From the NCBI RefSeq assembly GCF_918797505.1, contig NC_092796.1:57008851-57072850 (forward strand): 64,000 nucleotides of DNA, read 5' to 3'. The notes below the pieces were generated by a model, which had not been told where the DNA came from, did no database searches, and saw nothing but the letters and a program-made list of their open reading frames with translations. The translations under genes were made by a program, and so were the position numbers. Source of the stretch: Bemisia tabaci. Lineage: Eukaryota > Arthropoda > Insecta > Hemiptera > Aleyrodidae. Positions 21,701 to 34,600 of the stretch are shown piece by piece (the stretch's first letter is position 1; each line of letters opens with the position of its first letter).

Positions 21701-24700
21701 TCCTCGCGCCGAAAATGCTGAAAATAAAACTTTACATTAACTTTCGTTGCAAGTGCCAAGGAGTGCCACGCTGGGACTTGTTGGGTCAGACCCACAGGAC
21801 CCCTGAGCAGCCTCCTGAACAATTTTTAGCTGCTAATATCTGCTACTCCGACGGCAGCATGATATTATCTGATATGAAGTCGGTTGCGCGAAATCGGTTT
21901 TAATCACTCCGCGCAACCAATTGTTGATATTTCTCTACAGATCCATCACGCAGGTAAGTGGTCAAAGGTTAAAATAGGCTAATTACGTGTAAAAAAGTTA
22001 CTGGATGCAGCAGTAGTAGTGTAATTTATTTACTTCTTTATATTGGATATTTCAGAAATTTAAATTGTTTCTGTTATTTATCATACTAATAATGAATGGT
22101 AAAGAGGTTAAAACTGTTATTATAACTTTAAATAATGTGGCTTCTACTCGCGCTGGTTGGTATCTTCATGTTATAATAATTATTAACACGGCAATTTTAG
22201 AAATTTCGAATATCATGTAGAATATCATTAAATTTCACTTGTAGAAAGTCAATATTAATAGAAATAATTTTGTAAATATAGACTTATTACAAATTTTAGT
22301 CCGATTAATTTTACCAAAAATTTAAAAAAAAAAAAATAATTCATGTTGATAAATTAAGCTGGAAGTAGCTAATTAGCTGGATGTGGTAGCGGATTAAGTA
22401 GTCGAGAGTTAACGTTTTGTTTGGTCATGAAGGGCAAATAGAGATGTTGTTTAAAATCTCGTTTCTTCTATTTTATTCAATTTTTTTTGTTCCTATATTA
22501 ACAGCAGTATTAAGATATACAAATATGAATACGTACAATGCTGCTTATAAAGCCAGATGGAAAGAGAGAAGGACGGCTGCAAATATTTTGAGAAGTGTCG
22601 GACGTTTAAATTATAGAAATGCATTCATTTGCGAGATGGAAATCAATGTTTTTAGTACTTTTCAGGAACAACTTCTGTAAATAGCAATTTTTCTCGGAAT
22701 TTCATCACTCAAATGGTAAAAGTAAAGGCAGATTTGAAATTTACAACAAAAATTGCCCAATGATGATGCTCCTTGATTCTATGCGTTTTAAAGCTACAGT
22801 TTCGAGGTGGTTCAGGAAATCAATGTTTTTAGTATTCTTTAGGAATAACTTAGTGTAAATAGAATTTTTCTCGGATTTTCATCACTCAAATGGTAAAAGT
22901 AAAGGCAGATATGAAATCTACGACAAAAATTGCCCTTGGAAAGTTCTCCTTACTTCAAAATGATGCGTTATAAAGCCACAGTATCCAAGTAGAAATCAAT
23001 GTTTTTAGTATTTTTCAGGAGCAACTTATGTAAATAGCAATTTTTCTCGAATTTTCATCACTTTTATGGTGAAAATAAAGGCAGATTTGAAATCTACGAC
23101 AAAAATTGCCCCAGAATCATCCTCCGTAATTAAAAATGATGCGTTTTAGGGCCACAGTTGACAACAAAACGCAAGTGGTCGAGCGCATGTCCGGGCAAAC
23201 CGGCCTTTCGCCACACCGTGCGGCGTTCTCCCTTAGCACGGCAGAGAGGTTTGTGTAATTTTCGGCGTGGGACCGTTCCTCGATGCTTCTCAATTCTCGG
23301 AACCCTCTCTGAGGTTCAGTACACTCGAGCAAATATTTAAGCCATCATGCGAGTGCGCTTCCATGTCCAGCGGATCGACTATCATCGAATGAACTCTATC
23401 GATAAACCCCCCTCCAAGCAATGCGTTATATCGATCAAATCGATTCGATAATGCGGGGGCGGGGCCGTGTTCTACCCCGTTGTTCTCCGCGGCGGAGGGA
23501 TTCGCAGAAATCCGCCGAGTTAATCATTCATCAAGCATTTCGAATCCCTCACATGCAGCCGCACCAAATCGATGGACGCAACAGTTGTTGTCGGTAAATC
23601 GTCGGCGGAACCGCGCGGTCAGGGGTCCCTAAAGAAAAAGGTCGTATGGACATCCGACTGTTGCCAAATTTCCTCCATTTCAATATCTATTTTTGACGGA
23701 AGCTATGAATATTTTACCTTGAAATTTTCGAACACTCGAGGTTGAAGTGCGAACTAAATTAATTGAAAAATTCGAGGAAAAACATTCACAAGCGCAACTG
23801 AAAAATTGTACTTTATCGGAGAAAATCTGGCGACGTCTGAGGGCTCATACGACGTTCTTCCTTAACGCGGTGGAATAGGAGCGATGAGCACTCTCGAAAT
23901 CGGGAATAAATACTCAGATACGTCTCATTACTTCGAGCAATAAATACTCACTGCTAGAGTTGCGCCGGAAACACCTGATACTTTGTGATTTAACGGCCAG
24001 ACCCTATGGTTCAGTGGGAAATCAATGGGTCTCTACATCTACCGCAGGCAGGTAGTTAAATCAGACGGTTTGCCTATGAAAATTTTAGATTTTAAAGACC
24101 TAACTTACGTCCGCAGTAAGAACGCCGTAACTCTATTCCAGATTTTAAAACTTTGACAAAGACAAAATGCGCTGTTACAAAAAAACCAACCTCGCTCCAG
24201 GCTTGATATTTTCATTATAACTTTCCAGTGGTATTTGCATTAAGGATATTTTCCCTAATTTAGGTTGATATTTTACAAAGGAGCATCTCATATTCGTTGG
24301 CCCTTGATTTTCAGTTTAATATCAGATACAACTGCAAAATTTTAGAAGCCTTCGATGACATAAAAAAATTTCTCATAATTTAAAAATCACAAAAAACTCC
24401 TCATTTGGAAACCATTTTATTTTCTCAACTTTTTTACATTCATTTTATGATAACGCGCGATCCACATATCTTAAAAAGTGTTGAATATCGCTCAAATTTA
24501 TTTGGTAGATACTAATTTGTTTATTGCCTGCGTCAACCCTGCAACGCTTCGAGGCTTTGCCGTTCGCAACATTCGGGAGAGAGGTGAAGAAACAGGCTTT
24601 GAGCACGAACCAGTGCACAAGGGTACTGAAATAAACATGAATCGGTGAAATAGATTTCAAACAAGGATTGTGAGAAATCGAACAATGACTGAAAATGAAA

Positions 24701-27700
24701 CAGGCGAAATGAAACGGAGCGCCGAGCCGGGGACACTCCGTAGTTGCGAAATTTGTCGCTCAAGTTGAATGTTGGAGTTATTCACGACGCAGATAGTTAT
24801 CCGGTGAAGTGATGAACCATCGAGAGATTTTGGACGATAAAATTCAGCCCCTATCCACTGTTAAAAATTGAGGAGTGAATCGAGCCGGAGTTGTGTGAAT
24901 GCGAAGTGAAATTAGCACCATAAAAGGGTATGACACTCCGCAAAAAGAGTAGAATCCACTCCGTTATGGTATAAGGCATTTCGCAAGGACAATAAATTCC
25001 ACTCCGTATTCATATCACTCGCGGTTTTTGGGCGCAATGCAGCAGTGGCGTGGCGTTCTTTGCGATATATCGATTGTTTATACCATTTAAACCTATGGAA
25101 AAGGATCGATAAACAGGGTGTTTGCAGCAAACACCTTAATAATCGATTCTTTACCATAGGTTTAAATGACAGAACAATCGATACATCGCAATTCAAGCCA
25201 CGCTACTGCAATGCAGACTCCGGAACAAAATTTCGCGTCAAAATTTTTAAAAGTGTAAGCATTTGAGAGTTAAAAGGTGTTTCTTGCATTTCGTTCCCCT
25301 TGTTTTTCTCGGTAGTTGCCCTTGATTTTGATATTCATAACACTTACACAGATTAAAGTTTCCAAGTTACGAGTCACTTTGGGTTACTTTGAATTCCTTT
25401 ATTTTTGGTCTGATATTCATTCGACATCATTTTGCAACATTGCACGATGGGACGACCGATAACGAAGCATGTTACCCGCCTGTGTAAATCGAATTCACAT
25501 TGCATTTTGAAACTTTTCGGTCCAGTGAGGAGCAATTTTTAATGAAGGGTGTTATGAATCTTCTTATTCCACGAAACAAGGAGGAAGCAATGTAACGAGG
25601 CTTTGAAGGTGGAAAACGGTTGTTCCCCGGTAGCAAATACCTTTCGGATAAATACATTATCGTCCTCATCAATGCTTTGTCCCTCCCGACTGTTTCATTT
25701 CCATGTCTCCCCATCCCTCTTTCTCTCTCTTTCTCTTTCTCCGGTCTCCCTCTCTCCTTATCCCTCCCTCTCTTATGAACCTCATTAAAAAAATTCAAAA
25801 ATGAACTTCGGGTATGATAATTACTATCGCAACTAGAGTGCATAATAAGTATTCATGATGGCAAAGAAGGGAGCGGCTGTCATCAACATTAAACCGAGCA
25901 GTTTTCATAAAGTTCTTTTCAAGACACCTTCAAGGGTTTCCTCAGATCAGTATTCTCTTTTACTCATAGTTTAACAAATAAATGCGAGAAAAAAATACTT
26001 TATGGTAAAAGGTCTACTGTATTTAAAGTGAGAAGAAAATTTTAAAAAATGTCTCGAGCAACAGTTTAGTGAGGCGTCAACGTGAGTCCGGGCATCTCTA
26101 CGGCGCGTTTTCCGAAATTTGTCTTTATAACCGGAAAAATCCAAGGAAATTAAGTAAAATTAAATCCATTTTGCCTGATTCACAGAAAGTTGCTCTTCCA
26201 TTTTAATGCATGTGAAACAATCGATTATCATTCAATTTTTTTGTTTTGTTTCGTAAATTCCTCAACTTTCATCTTCACGGATTTCTTTTTCCTCCTTTAT
26301 CGGGTTGAATCAGATAATACTCACTTTTTTTCTTTTCGCCCAATTATTAGATTTCGGTTGTCAAACTAACACCATGGCCATTTTGGCTTCGCTGCCATCA
26401 TCAGGTGCTTAAAACGAAAAAAACGAACTAAAATTATAACGAAAAAAAACTTTTTTTTAACTTCAGTTTCGTTATAATCTTAGTTAGTTTTTTTCGTTTT
26501 AAGCACCTGATGATGGCAGCGAAGCCAAAATGGCCATAGTGTTAGTTTGACAACCGGAATCTAATAATCGGGCGAAAAAGAAAAAAAAGAGTATTCACGG
26601 AATTTCATACGATGAATTTTTGGGTTCGAAAAGCATTTTGTTCCTTGACGAGAACTCATTAAAATCGCAAGTTACAAATATTACACCATAATATAAAATC
26701 GCACGAGTCGCGTGATACGCGAAGCTATCAGAGGCGTTGCCCCCTAGTTAAAAAATAATTTAATACCCCCCTCTACGCCAAAAATAAATAAATTGGGTTT
26801 TACAGCACGGCAATTATGTGGCAAATGAGTCGGTAAAAAGGGTCAACCGCAGCGACTATGGCTCTGTACAGGAACACAACAACAGCTGTTGTGATTGTCG
26901 ACCGCAATCGCGTCTTGCTCTTGCATCCGACAGAGTTGCCGAGATAATTAAATAATTTCAATTTTATTCTAAGACTATTCGGACAACTTTTCAAAGCACA
27001 GTAACATGAACCCGAAGACGTTGCAGAAGCATTGGAATGAGCATGTGTCGTGCAATTACTTTATGTCCAATTGACATTTTTCATGGAATTGAATAATTGT
27101 AAAATATTGACAGAAAAAATAAGGATTGTTGAAATTAAAATAAAATATTATGGTTGGTTGGTTGTATTTCGTGGGCTAACATTTTAATACAACGACACGA
27201 GAGCCGCCGGCGCTTGGATGCAACTAAACGTGCTCAATGGATGGTCGTGTTGCATATATCAAACAATGAAGGCGTTATGGTTTACAGCGCTAAACCTTAT
27301 TTTAAGTTTTGAAAGATACACAGCAAAATATTTCATATTTTGGCGACCAGAAATGAAGCTATTTCATAGTGCTGAGACGAGAAATATGAACATTCTTACA
27401 TTTTTAACAGGGTACAAAAAGCAGAGGGTTCCAATGCTGAGAATCTCTACATCGCGTAAAACATGAAACGAATGGGCTACCAAAGAGGGTCCGAGCTCCG
27501 TAGAGTTTAAATTTAAATCTCAATCTGTAACCAAGAAAAAGTAAATTTAGGGCATGTCCTCGCTCATTTCAGTCGGGAGGTACTTTGGTTTTTAAATGAC
27601 GGTGGTGAATTACAAAAGTCCGGAAACATGCTGTCTAAATTTGCATTTCCTGCGAGGAAAAAAAGGAAAAACCTTCCATCAGAGGATGCTCTGTGCTTCC

Positions 27701-28639
27701 AACTTGTTAAACTATGTTGTTCCCCTCTTGCTTGAGACCCATTTCTCCTACTCAGACTGCTATTAGCCACACTTTTTCTTTTTATCAGGACGAAGCTCAC
27801 CAACAAACTCGAAGATGGGACAATATCTTCAGTTTCTAGGAAAACACATTTTAAGGAAGAAATTATCGGTAAAAAGACCTGTCAGAATCAAAATAAATAT
27901 CATGAAGCGAAACATGCATCGTAGGATTAAGTCTACATTAACTAGTATTACCCTTGAAACAACCGCATTTTTTAAGACAAAAAAATATCCCATTCGCTTA
28001 TCATGGGACTGACAATAATTACTTCCGCGACACAATTCGTATTGGTTGAAATCATTTCTCCTGGCTTCCCTAATGACATTAGTAGTATAGGAAAAATAAT
28101 TATTCTTTCTAAAATTGTTACTTTATACTCATTCCTGACTTAACTCTCTTCTCTGAATTATACTCATAGACCTTGCTCAAGATGTGTATATCTATAATTG
28201 TTCTTGCGCGAGCAGCAAATACGGCAACTGTTCAGGTTATTTTGACTGAAACAGGGCTCATAAGTGATTTTTTGCAAACAATTTTATACTCATTGTGTTT
28301 TTTCTCCATTTGTCTTCAGGTAGATCTGAGGCATATCGATGAGGTCTTTGGCTCAAATGTTGTAAATATAGGGGTTGATCTCTCAGAATTTTATACATCT
28401 GTAGAGTGGGATATTTTAGAAGTTCCGGCAGTGAGGTAAGTGATGTAAATTTTCAGTACCCATGTATCTGAAATGTTCACCATGTCATTTAAATTGCTCT
28501 GAGGCCGCACTATTGTGCATACAATAGAAGCATCACATTAGAAGCTTTAGTTAACAAATGTGCAAACTAGGATTTTCTTGCAATTTTTTGGGAATTGTTC
28601 TTTTCAGATTCTTAGTTTTCTGCCAAAAACTCACTTTTA

Positions 28640-28684
<45 letters not shown>

Positions 28685-31600
28685 AGTCGCAATTTTCCGG
28701 AGAAAATGTTTTACTCCGAATTTAATTTGAAACGTCAATTCGTCGCCCGGCTGACAAAAGGGCGTAACTACAAATTGAGATGAGCCCGGAAAAGCATTGA
28801 ATTGTGTGGACGACAGGGTTCATTGCAGATTGTAGTTCCGCCCCTATGTCAGGAAGCCGCCGAATTTTGAAACTTCAGTGTTTTAAAAATTATTTGTTCT
28901 TTTATGATATATTGTTTTTAGGAGAGGGAGAGGGTGGAGGGATAGTAATTAATGAAAATTCAAATGAAGTGCATTTTTCATAAGTCATGGCTTTTATACC
29001 TTTATTGATGGAATCTATTTACGCAGTCAGCAGAAAAGGAAGAATTCTAGTCCAACTTTTGTATGAGTGCAGATTTGCAACTCCGTTAAATCATTGCTTA
29101 TGTATGCTAAGTCGCGGCCGTTGTGATACAATAAATCTAAGTTAAGCACGTTGCAGAGCACACTTCAGTGCCCGCAACCATTTGAATAAACCCTTCAAAC
29201 CGCGATTTTGAGTCTACATTTTTCCTAAATAAATCGCTCCTCTCCTATTTGCTTAGCAGCGTTCCTTGAGAGGTTCAGCTGATGATCATTATTGCAATGG
29301 CGTTGCCACGATCTGTATGAAAACAGTATTTAATCAGTGGCGTGGCGTGCTTTGAGCTGTATATCGATTAATCAGCTATTTGAACCTATGAAAAAGGATC
29401 GATAAACAGGGTGTTCATAACGAACACCTTAACATTCGATTCTTTACCATAGCTTCAAATGAGGCAATATCGATAATCGACCATTCACGCCTCGCCACTG
29501 TATTCCATGCGTCCTCCCTTGTAAACATAAATTAATGAATTGAGAAAGGCTACGATAACGCATCCTATTGATGCCAATTCAAACAGATTGCTGACTATAG
29601 CCAATGTGACAATAATTTACATTACGCAGCATGATTTCATACATTCATGCCTTAATATGAAAAAAATGCTTACATCTGATCAGGGAAATCTTCTCTAATG
29701 TTTTAATTTTTTTCAGAATAGGAATTCATGGAAACTGTCTCTTTTTCTCGTGCATTTTTTTAACACCTTTAAAAATACTAAGCAAAAATTTAAGAGAGAC
29801 GTACGGGCCAACTTTCTTTAAAAAAGTAAAAGATAATCAGGGATTTTGGAACGCTAGAATAAAGATACACATTTTGCCACATCAGCCATCAATTTGTGGA
29901 GGGGAAAGCCTTACGGTGTTATTAGACACGATGAAAAAAAGTAAAGAAAATTGCATATTTTTAAGGCACCTTGGCTGATGATTGGTCTGTTCCTAAAATA
30001 AGAAAAAACTTTATATTTTAGCAAATTAGTATTCACTGTGACGTTTCAAGCTAGTTAAAGCTTTCTTGGTCCAGCAAAGTCATGCTGTATTGCTGGACCA
30101 GGGATGAACACTGCAAGAACATCCGAACTTTGTAAAATTCTTCAGGTAAAAAACGAGTTTCCACGATGATTGATGAGTAATTTTCATCAATATTTTTCAC
30201 AAAATTTCATTAACAATACAATCGAATTTTGTTGAAAGTTTCGAGGAAAAGTATCCACTACTTTTCCGGAAAATTAATACATATACTTGTATGAAGATAT
30301 TCGACAATGTTTGGATGTTCATACAACGTTTATCCTCAACGTGGCAGTGTAAAGCTGCTCAATCCAATAAAAGTGGACGAAATCCTGAATCCAATTCCTC
30401 CGAGTTTTCCGAAGAACCTGATCCAAATGAAAGTGATAAAAGCGGGAAACAAAGGCGCCAAACGCACGGAATTGGGTCTAAAATAACTCCCATGCCTGAG
30501 CCCTCAAACACTCACCCGTGCTTCCTCAAAATAATTCTCTCCTTGCGTTTCAAGAAGCCATTCTCGACCTCATTCTTACTCTTTTATGTGCTTTGTTGCA
30601 GGAATGAGAAGTTCTATACGTGCTGTGATGAACCTTACTTAGATATTACATTTAACATAACGATGCGTCGAAAGACGCTTTTTTACACTGTAAATCTCAT
30701 AATTCCTTGTATGGGAATTTCCTTCCTAACCGTCTTAGTATTCTACCTGCCCTCTGACAGCGGTGAAAAAGTAAGTAGAGCCGCGCTCTCTTTGCTTCTT
30801 AGAACGAACCGAGTTTTCTTATTGTTGTGTTAAAGTTGGGGGGTCTTACCTTCAATCCCGAAAATCCCTCCACCACCACCATGTTTGCTCCCCAGATGCA
30901 TGATGAATGTTGCTCACTCCGAATAAGAAATAAACAGCTTTAAATCCCAAAAATACAAAGGAACAAGGTTAAGGGCACAAAGGGGGTCTCTTCGAATGAG
31001 ATTTTATCATTGATCGTGAAGGCCTGTAAAATATGGAGTTAATGCGTTACGCAGGAAAATATCAAGGTTCATCGAATGTGCGGTGAGATTGACTAACGCA
31101 AGTGAATTTAATTGAATCCAGTTTCTGGCTAGGACCAGGCCAGAGTGGTAGCAAATTAGATCAACAAGGCTAAAATGTTTTGAAAAACTACCTAAAAAAC
31201 AGGTCATTATAAGACGGCAGCGGCTCATCTTAGGCTGCAATAAAAATGGAAAAAAAGAAGGGGAAGAAGAAAAAAATACTATATGAAATTGAGTGAAGAC
31301 CCGATTACAGTTACAGAAGTTGTGCCTTTTGCATTAAAAATTTGGATTAATTCGTTAAACATGTTGTATTAATTGTCATTGTTTTTGAAGCTGAAAATGA
31401 GCCTAAGAGGGATTAAAATGCCCTTATTTCTGCTTAGTGTTTTAAGCGTCTAGGCTTTGCGCACATATTTTTACTTTTCACTCTAATGTTTTCCTATTTT
31501 TAAGGCGCGTAATGTTTGCATTTCCGTTTCTCTGATCAGATATGAACGAGTATATGAAAACGTGGAAATAACCGTGAGTTTAAGATAATCCCGATTAGAT

Positions 31601-34600
31601 GGTTTTTATCTATCGTTTATCAACCCGAGAAATTGATTTAAAGCCGATTGAAAATGTTTTGCGCATCGTTTGTAGTAGAAAATAAAAAATTAAACACTCT
31701 CAACATTACACCGTGTTACAATTTGAGGTTTGAATCAGCAGATTCAAAACAACCACGGTCAGCTCTGTAATAATGTTTACGAAAATCTCCCGCGTCCAAA
31801 CTTCGGCAATCTGGTAGTTTTCAAGATTAGGGCGCTTTCGAAAGTAACGTAGAAAATCTGAGATAATGACTCTGTTCCGGTCAAATGAAGTTTCCTTCCC
31901 GCTGTGTGGCTCACTTTCCAAAGTCCAGGATTCCCGAAACTTTTGCGACGCTAACTTGGCCGAGTTGCCTCCTGGCGAATTTAATGCCATCCGTCGATCG
32001 ATAAACGATTTCAAACCGACCAACTCTCGTGCCATCAAATTTCAAAGCTCACAACAACTTAAAAGGAGCTTCGTTAACTCAATGTAGCTCGAAGATGAAG
32101 CCTGCTACTTTTAGTAGGTACCTGATATTCCTTATCGGTGACCGAAGTGCGAAACCACACATCTCCATTTGCGACGTTGCAGACTTCCTGTCATACTTAA
32201 TCTTCTCCTTGAAAAATTTTTCGACGTACTTCTTCAAAACTATGTTGATTTTTTTTTCACTGTTAGCAGAATATTCTGTATAAATAAGTAATAAGGTTGA
32301 CAAAATAAACTATACTAGCCGTTCTGGACGCGCTTTGCGCGTCCGTCACTGCCAGCCAAGGGGCTGCGCCCTCTGAACCCCCGATCACTCGCTACGCGAG
32401 TGACATTCGGCTCGCTCCGCGAGCCATTTTTCTCAATAATCGGACGTTTGATCACTAAGATGTATACATTTTGGAGACTCTGGAGGCAAAAATGATTTCG
32501 TCGTAGAACCTTGTTGCCGGAGCGTGCCATCATTTGCACATAAATAGATGTGTGGAGATGAAGCGATGATGGGGATCGATCATTTCTTCAAAAACGCATT
32601 TGACTGGGACGTCATCCCATCGGGTGGCGGAAAAGGACAATCCATGGATCTCCTTCCGCGATTTGACTCGCTGAAGTAGCAAAAGTTCATCTTTACCTCT
32701 TAAGAAGATTATCGGTGACGTAGGGGTCTAAAAACTGCTCAACGATAGTATAGTTGGAGTTCCGAATCGTAATGAGCCCACTCGTGTTTTTTTCTTATAT
32801 TTTCATCGCATATGAATTTCTCTGATGTTAATGTTTTATACTCTCTGATTGCATGTTGTAATCATATCCTCATTTCATTTCCTTTCCCTTTCCTTTTTCC
32901 TTTTCTGTAGCATCTTTGTCCATTCACAATTGTTATTTTAAAATAGCTTTCCCCTAGTATACAATTGATGCTTCAAACGGAATCAATTGTTTTAATGAAC
33001 TTTCCGGCTAAATCATGGGTTTTCCCAGGAAGGCAGCCTCTCATCCCTCCCGGACTCTTTTGTTGCCAGATAATTGCTTTTTTAGCACTTTTCCCAATTC
33101 AAATCCATGTAAAATATTCACATTTATCGCACAATCTGGCAACCTCTCGAGTGAAATAGAAAAAGGTAGAATCGCTGAAAGTCTGAATCCTTCGAAGTTT
33201 ATATTAATGATAGGAGCAGGGATTTTAAAACACCGAAATGTAGATACGTGGTTTCGCACTTGAGCCATCGACGTAAAAGTACTTTGAAGCCGAGTAAATC
33301 TCATATTCTACTGTTATTTAAGTATTTATTTCATATTCCAATTTAGGAGCTCGATACCTTGTCTATATCACTACTTTTTGCTACTCTATTTTTTCAGGTG
33401 AGTCTCTCAATCTCGATCCTGCTGTCGTTGACTGTGTTCTTCCTGCTTCTCGCCGAAATTATTCCTCCAACCTCTCTAGTTGTTCCTCTCCTTGGAAAAT
33501 TTGTACTTTTCACAATGATCCTAGACACTTTCAGGTAATAATTCCAAGATTTAGACGCCGCGCGCCGATTGTATAAGTCTCAGTCTTCGGTCATAAAATT
33601 AACTACGTAAAATTTCATTATTTTTTTCTTTCTTTTTAGTATCGAGGGGACATATGTGCAGATTCGAGCCTTCTGATAATTTTAAACGGAAAAATATTTT
33701 ATTTCAAAAGTTAAATTAATCATTGATAGTATTTTTGGGAATTACCATATTTTGTATACATTTGTATACAGGCTCGTTTACTCTCCCTGGTAATACAGAT
33801 CATTGAGTTTGAATGAAGTATGAGACACAAGTGGACTGCATTTTGCAATGAGAAACTACTATCTTTGGCTTATTTTTGAAAAAAAAACGTATGAACTATC
33901 CGTTTCCCTACCCAGATGGCAGCTTTTATAGGGATGAGTCAGAAATCGTAGTTGCTTATTGCAAAATTTAATCAAACTCATTAGATAACATCTTCCGAGT
34001 GACTCCTCATTTGTTACAACACTTGGATAAAAATACAGTTAGACTGCATTTGCAATTAAATATAATTTCTGGCTCTTCTGCAAAGACACCTCTGGGCATA
34101 GGAAAACTAATGGTACATACATGTTTTTAGATCGAGCCAAAAATTGTAGTTCCGTAAACATCCGCAGCATCCGTAAAGACACCAATGTGCAAAAGGAACC
34201 TAACGTTACGTACGTTATTTTTTAAATTGATACAATAATTGTAATTCTTATTGCAGAATGAAGTCAAGTTTGTGATCAAGTAGATAAAATGGACTGCATT
34301 TTGCAATTTGGAACTATAAATTCTGGCCCGGTTTAAAAACAACGTATGTGTCATTGGTTTCCCTATGCACATAAGTGTTGTTTCAGATGAGCCAGAATCT
34401 GTAGTTCCAAATTGCGAAATGCAGTCCATATGTCATAAAGAAAAAGGTTTGGAAAACTTTTTGGGTTGTATGACCGTCAAAATTTCAGGTTAAGAAATCC
34501 ACCAAACCCTTTCATCAAATCTCATCTTTTTAATATAAAATATGACGCGATTAATCACTCATCGCATTGCGGCGCTTAGTTCCTGAGAGGTCCAGAAAAA

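Larger units (their letters stand above)
15719..28319 (+). other. Large intron (12601 bp) between loop B and loop F exons
   Basis: GTAAAT..CTTCAG. Holds families D, A, B and I, a three-copy 182-bp array, inverted partners of its unit, a ~135-bp degenerate array, a polypyrimidine tract, a tRNA-like SINE fragment, a three-copy 177-bp array, a CT-rich tract and a 277-bp hairpin. Nothing recognised in 21400-22600, 23900-25030, 25250-25670 and 26600-28300. Confidence 0.9.
28436..30601 (+). other. Intron (2166 bp) before loop C exon
   Basis: GTAAGT..TTGCAG. Contains a 40-base A run at about 28641-28680, a family C copy at 28740, a family A copy at 29335 and a degenerate family B right end near 30290-30348. 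29510-30100 shows nothing recognised apart from a short GGTCCAGCA hairpin near 30070. Confidence 0.9.
30771..33397 (+). other. Intron (2627 bp) between TM1 and TM2 exons
   Basis: GTAAGT..TTTCAG. Holds family D fragments at 32135 and 33190, and the four-hairpin cluster at 32326-32425. 30830-32100 is AT-rich with nothing recognised. Confidence 0.9.

Noticed and set aside
30291..30833. 180-codon frame taken as one gene
   Set aside because: Only 30602-30770 is exon; the rest is intron read-through, including a degenerate family B end.
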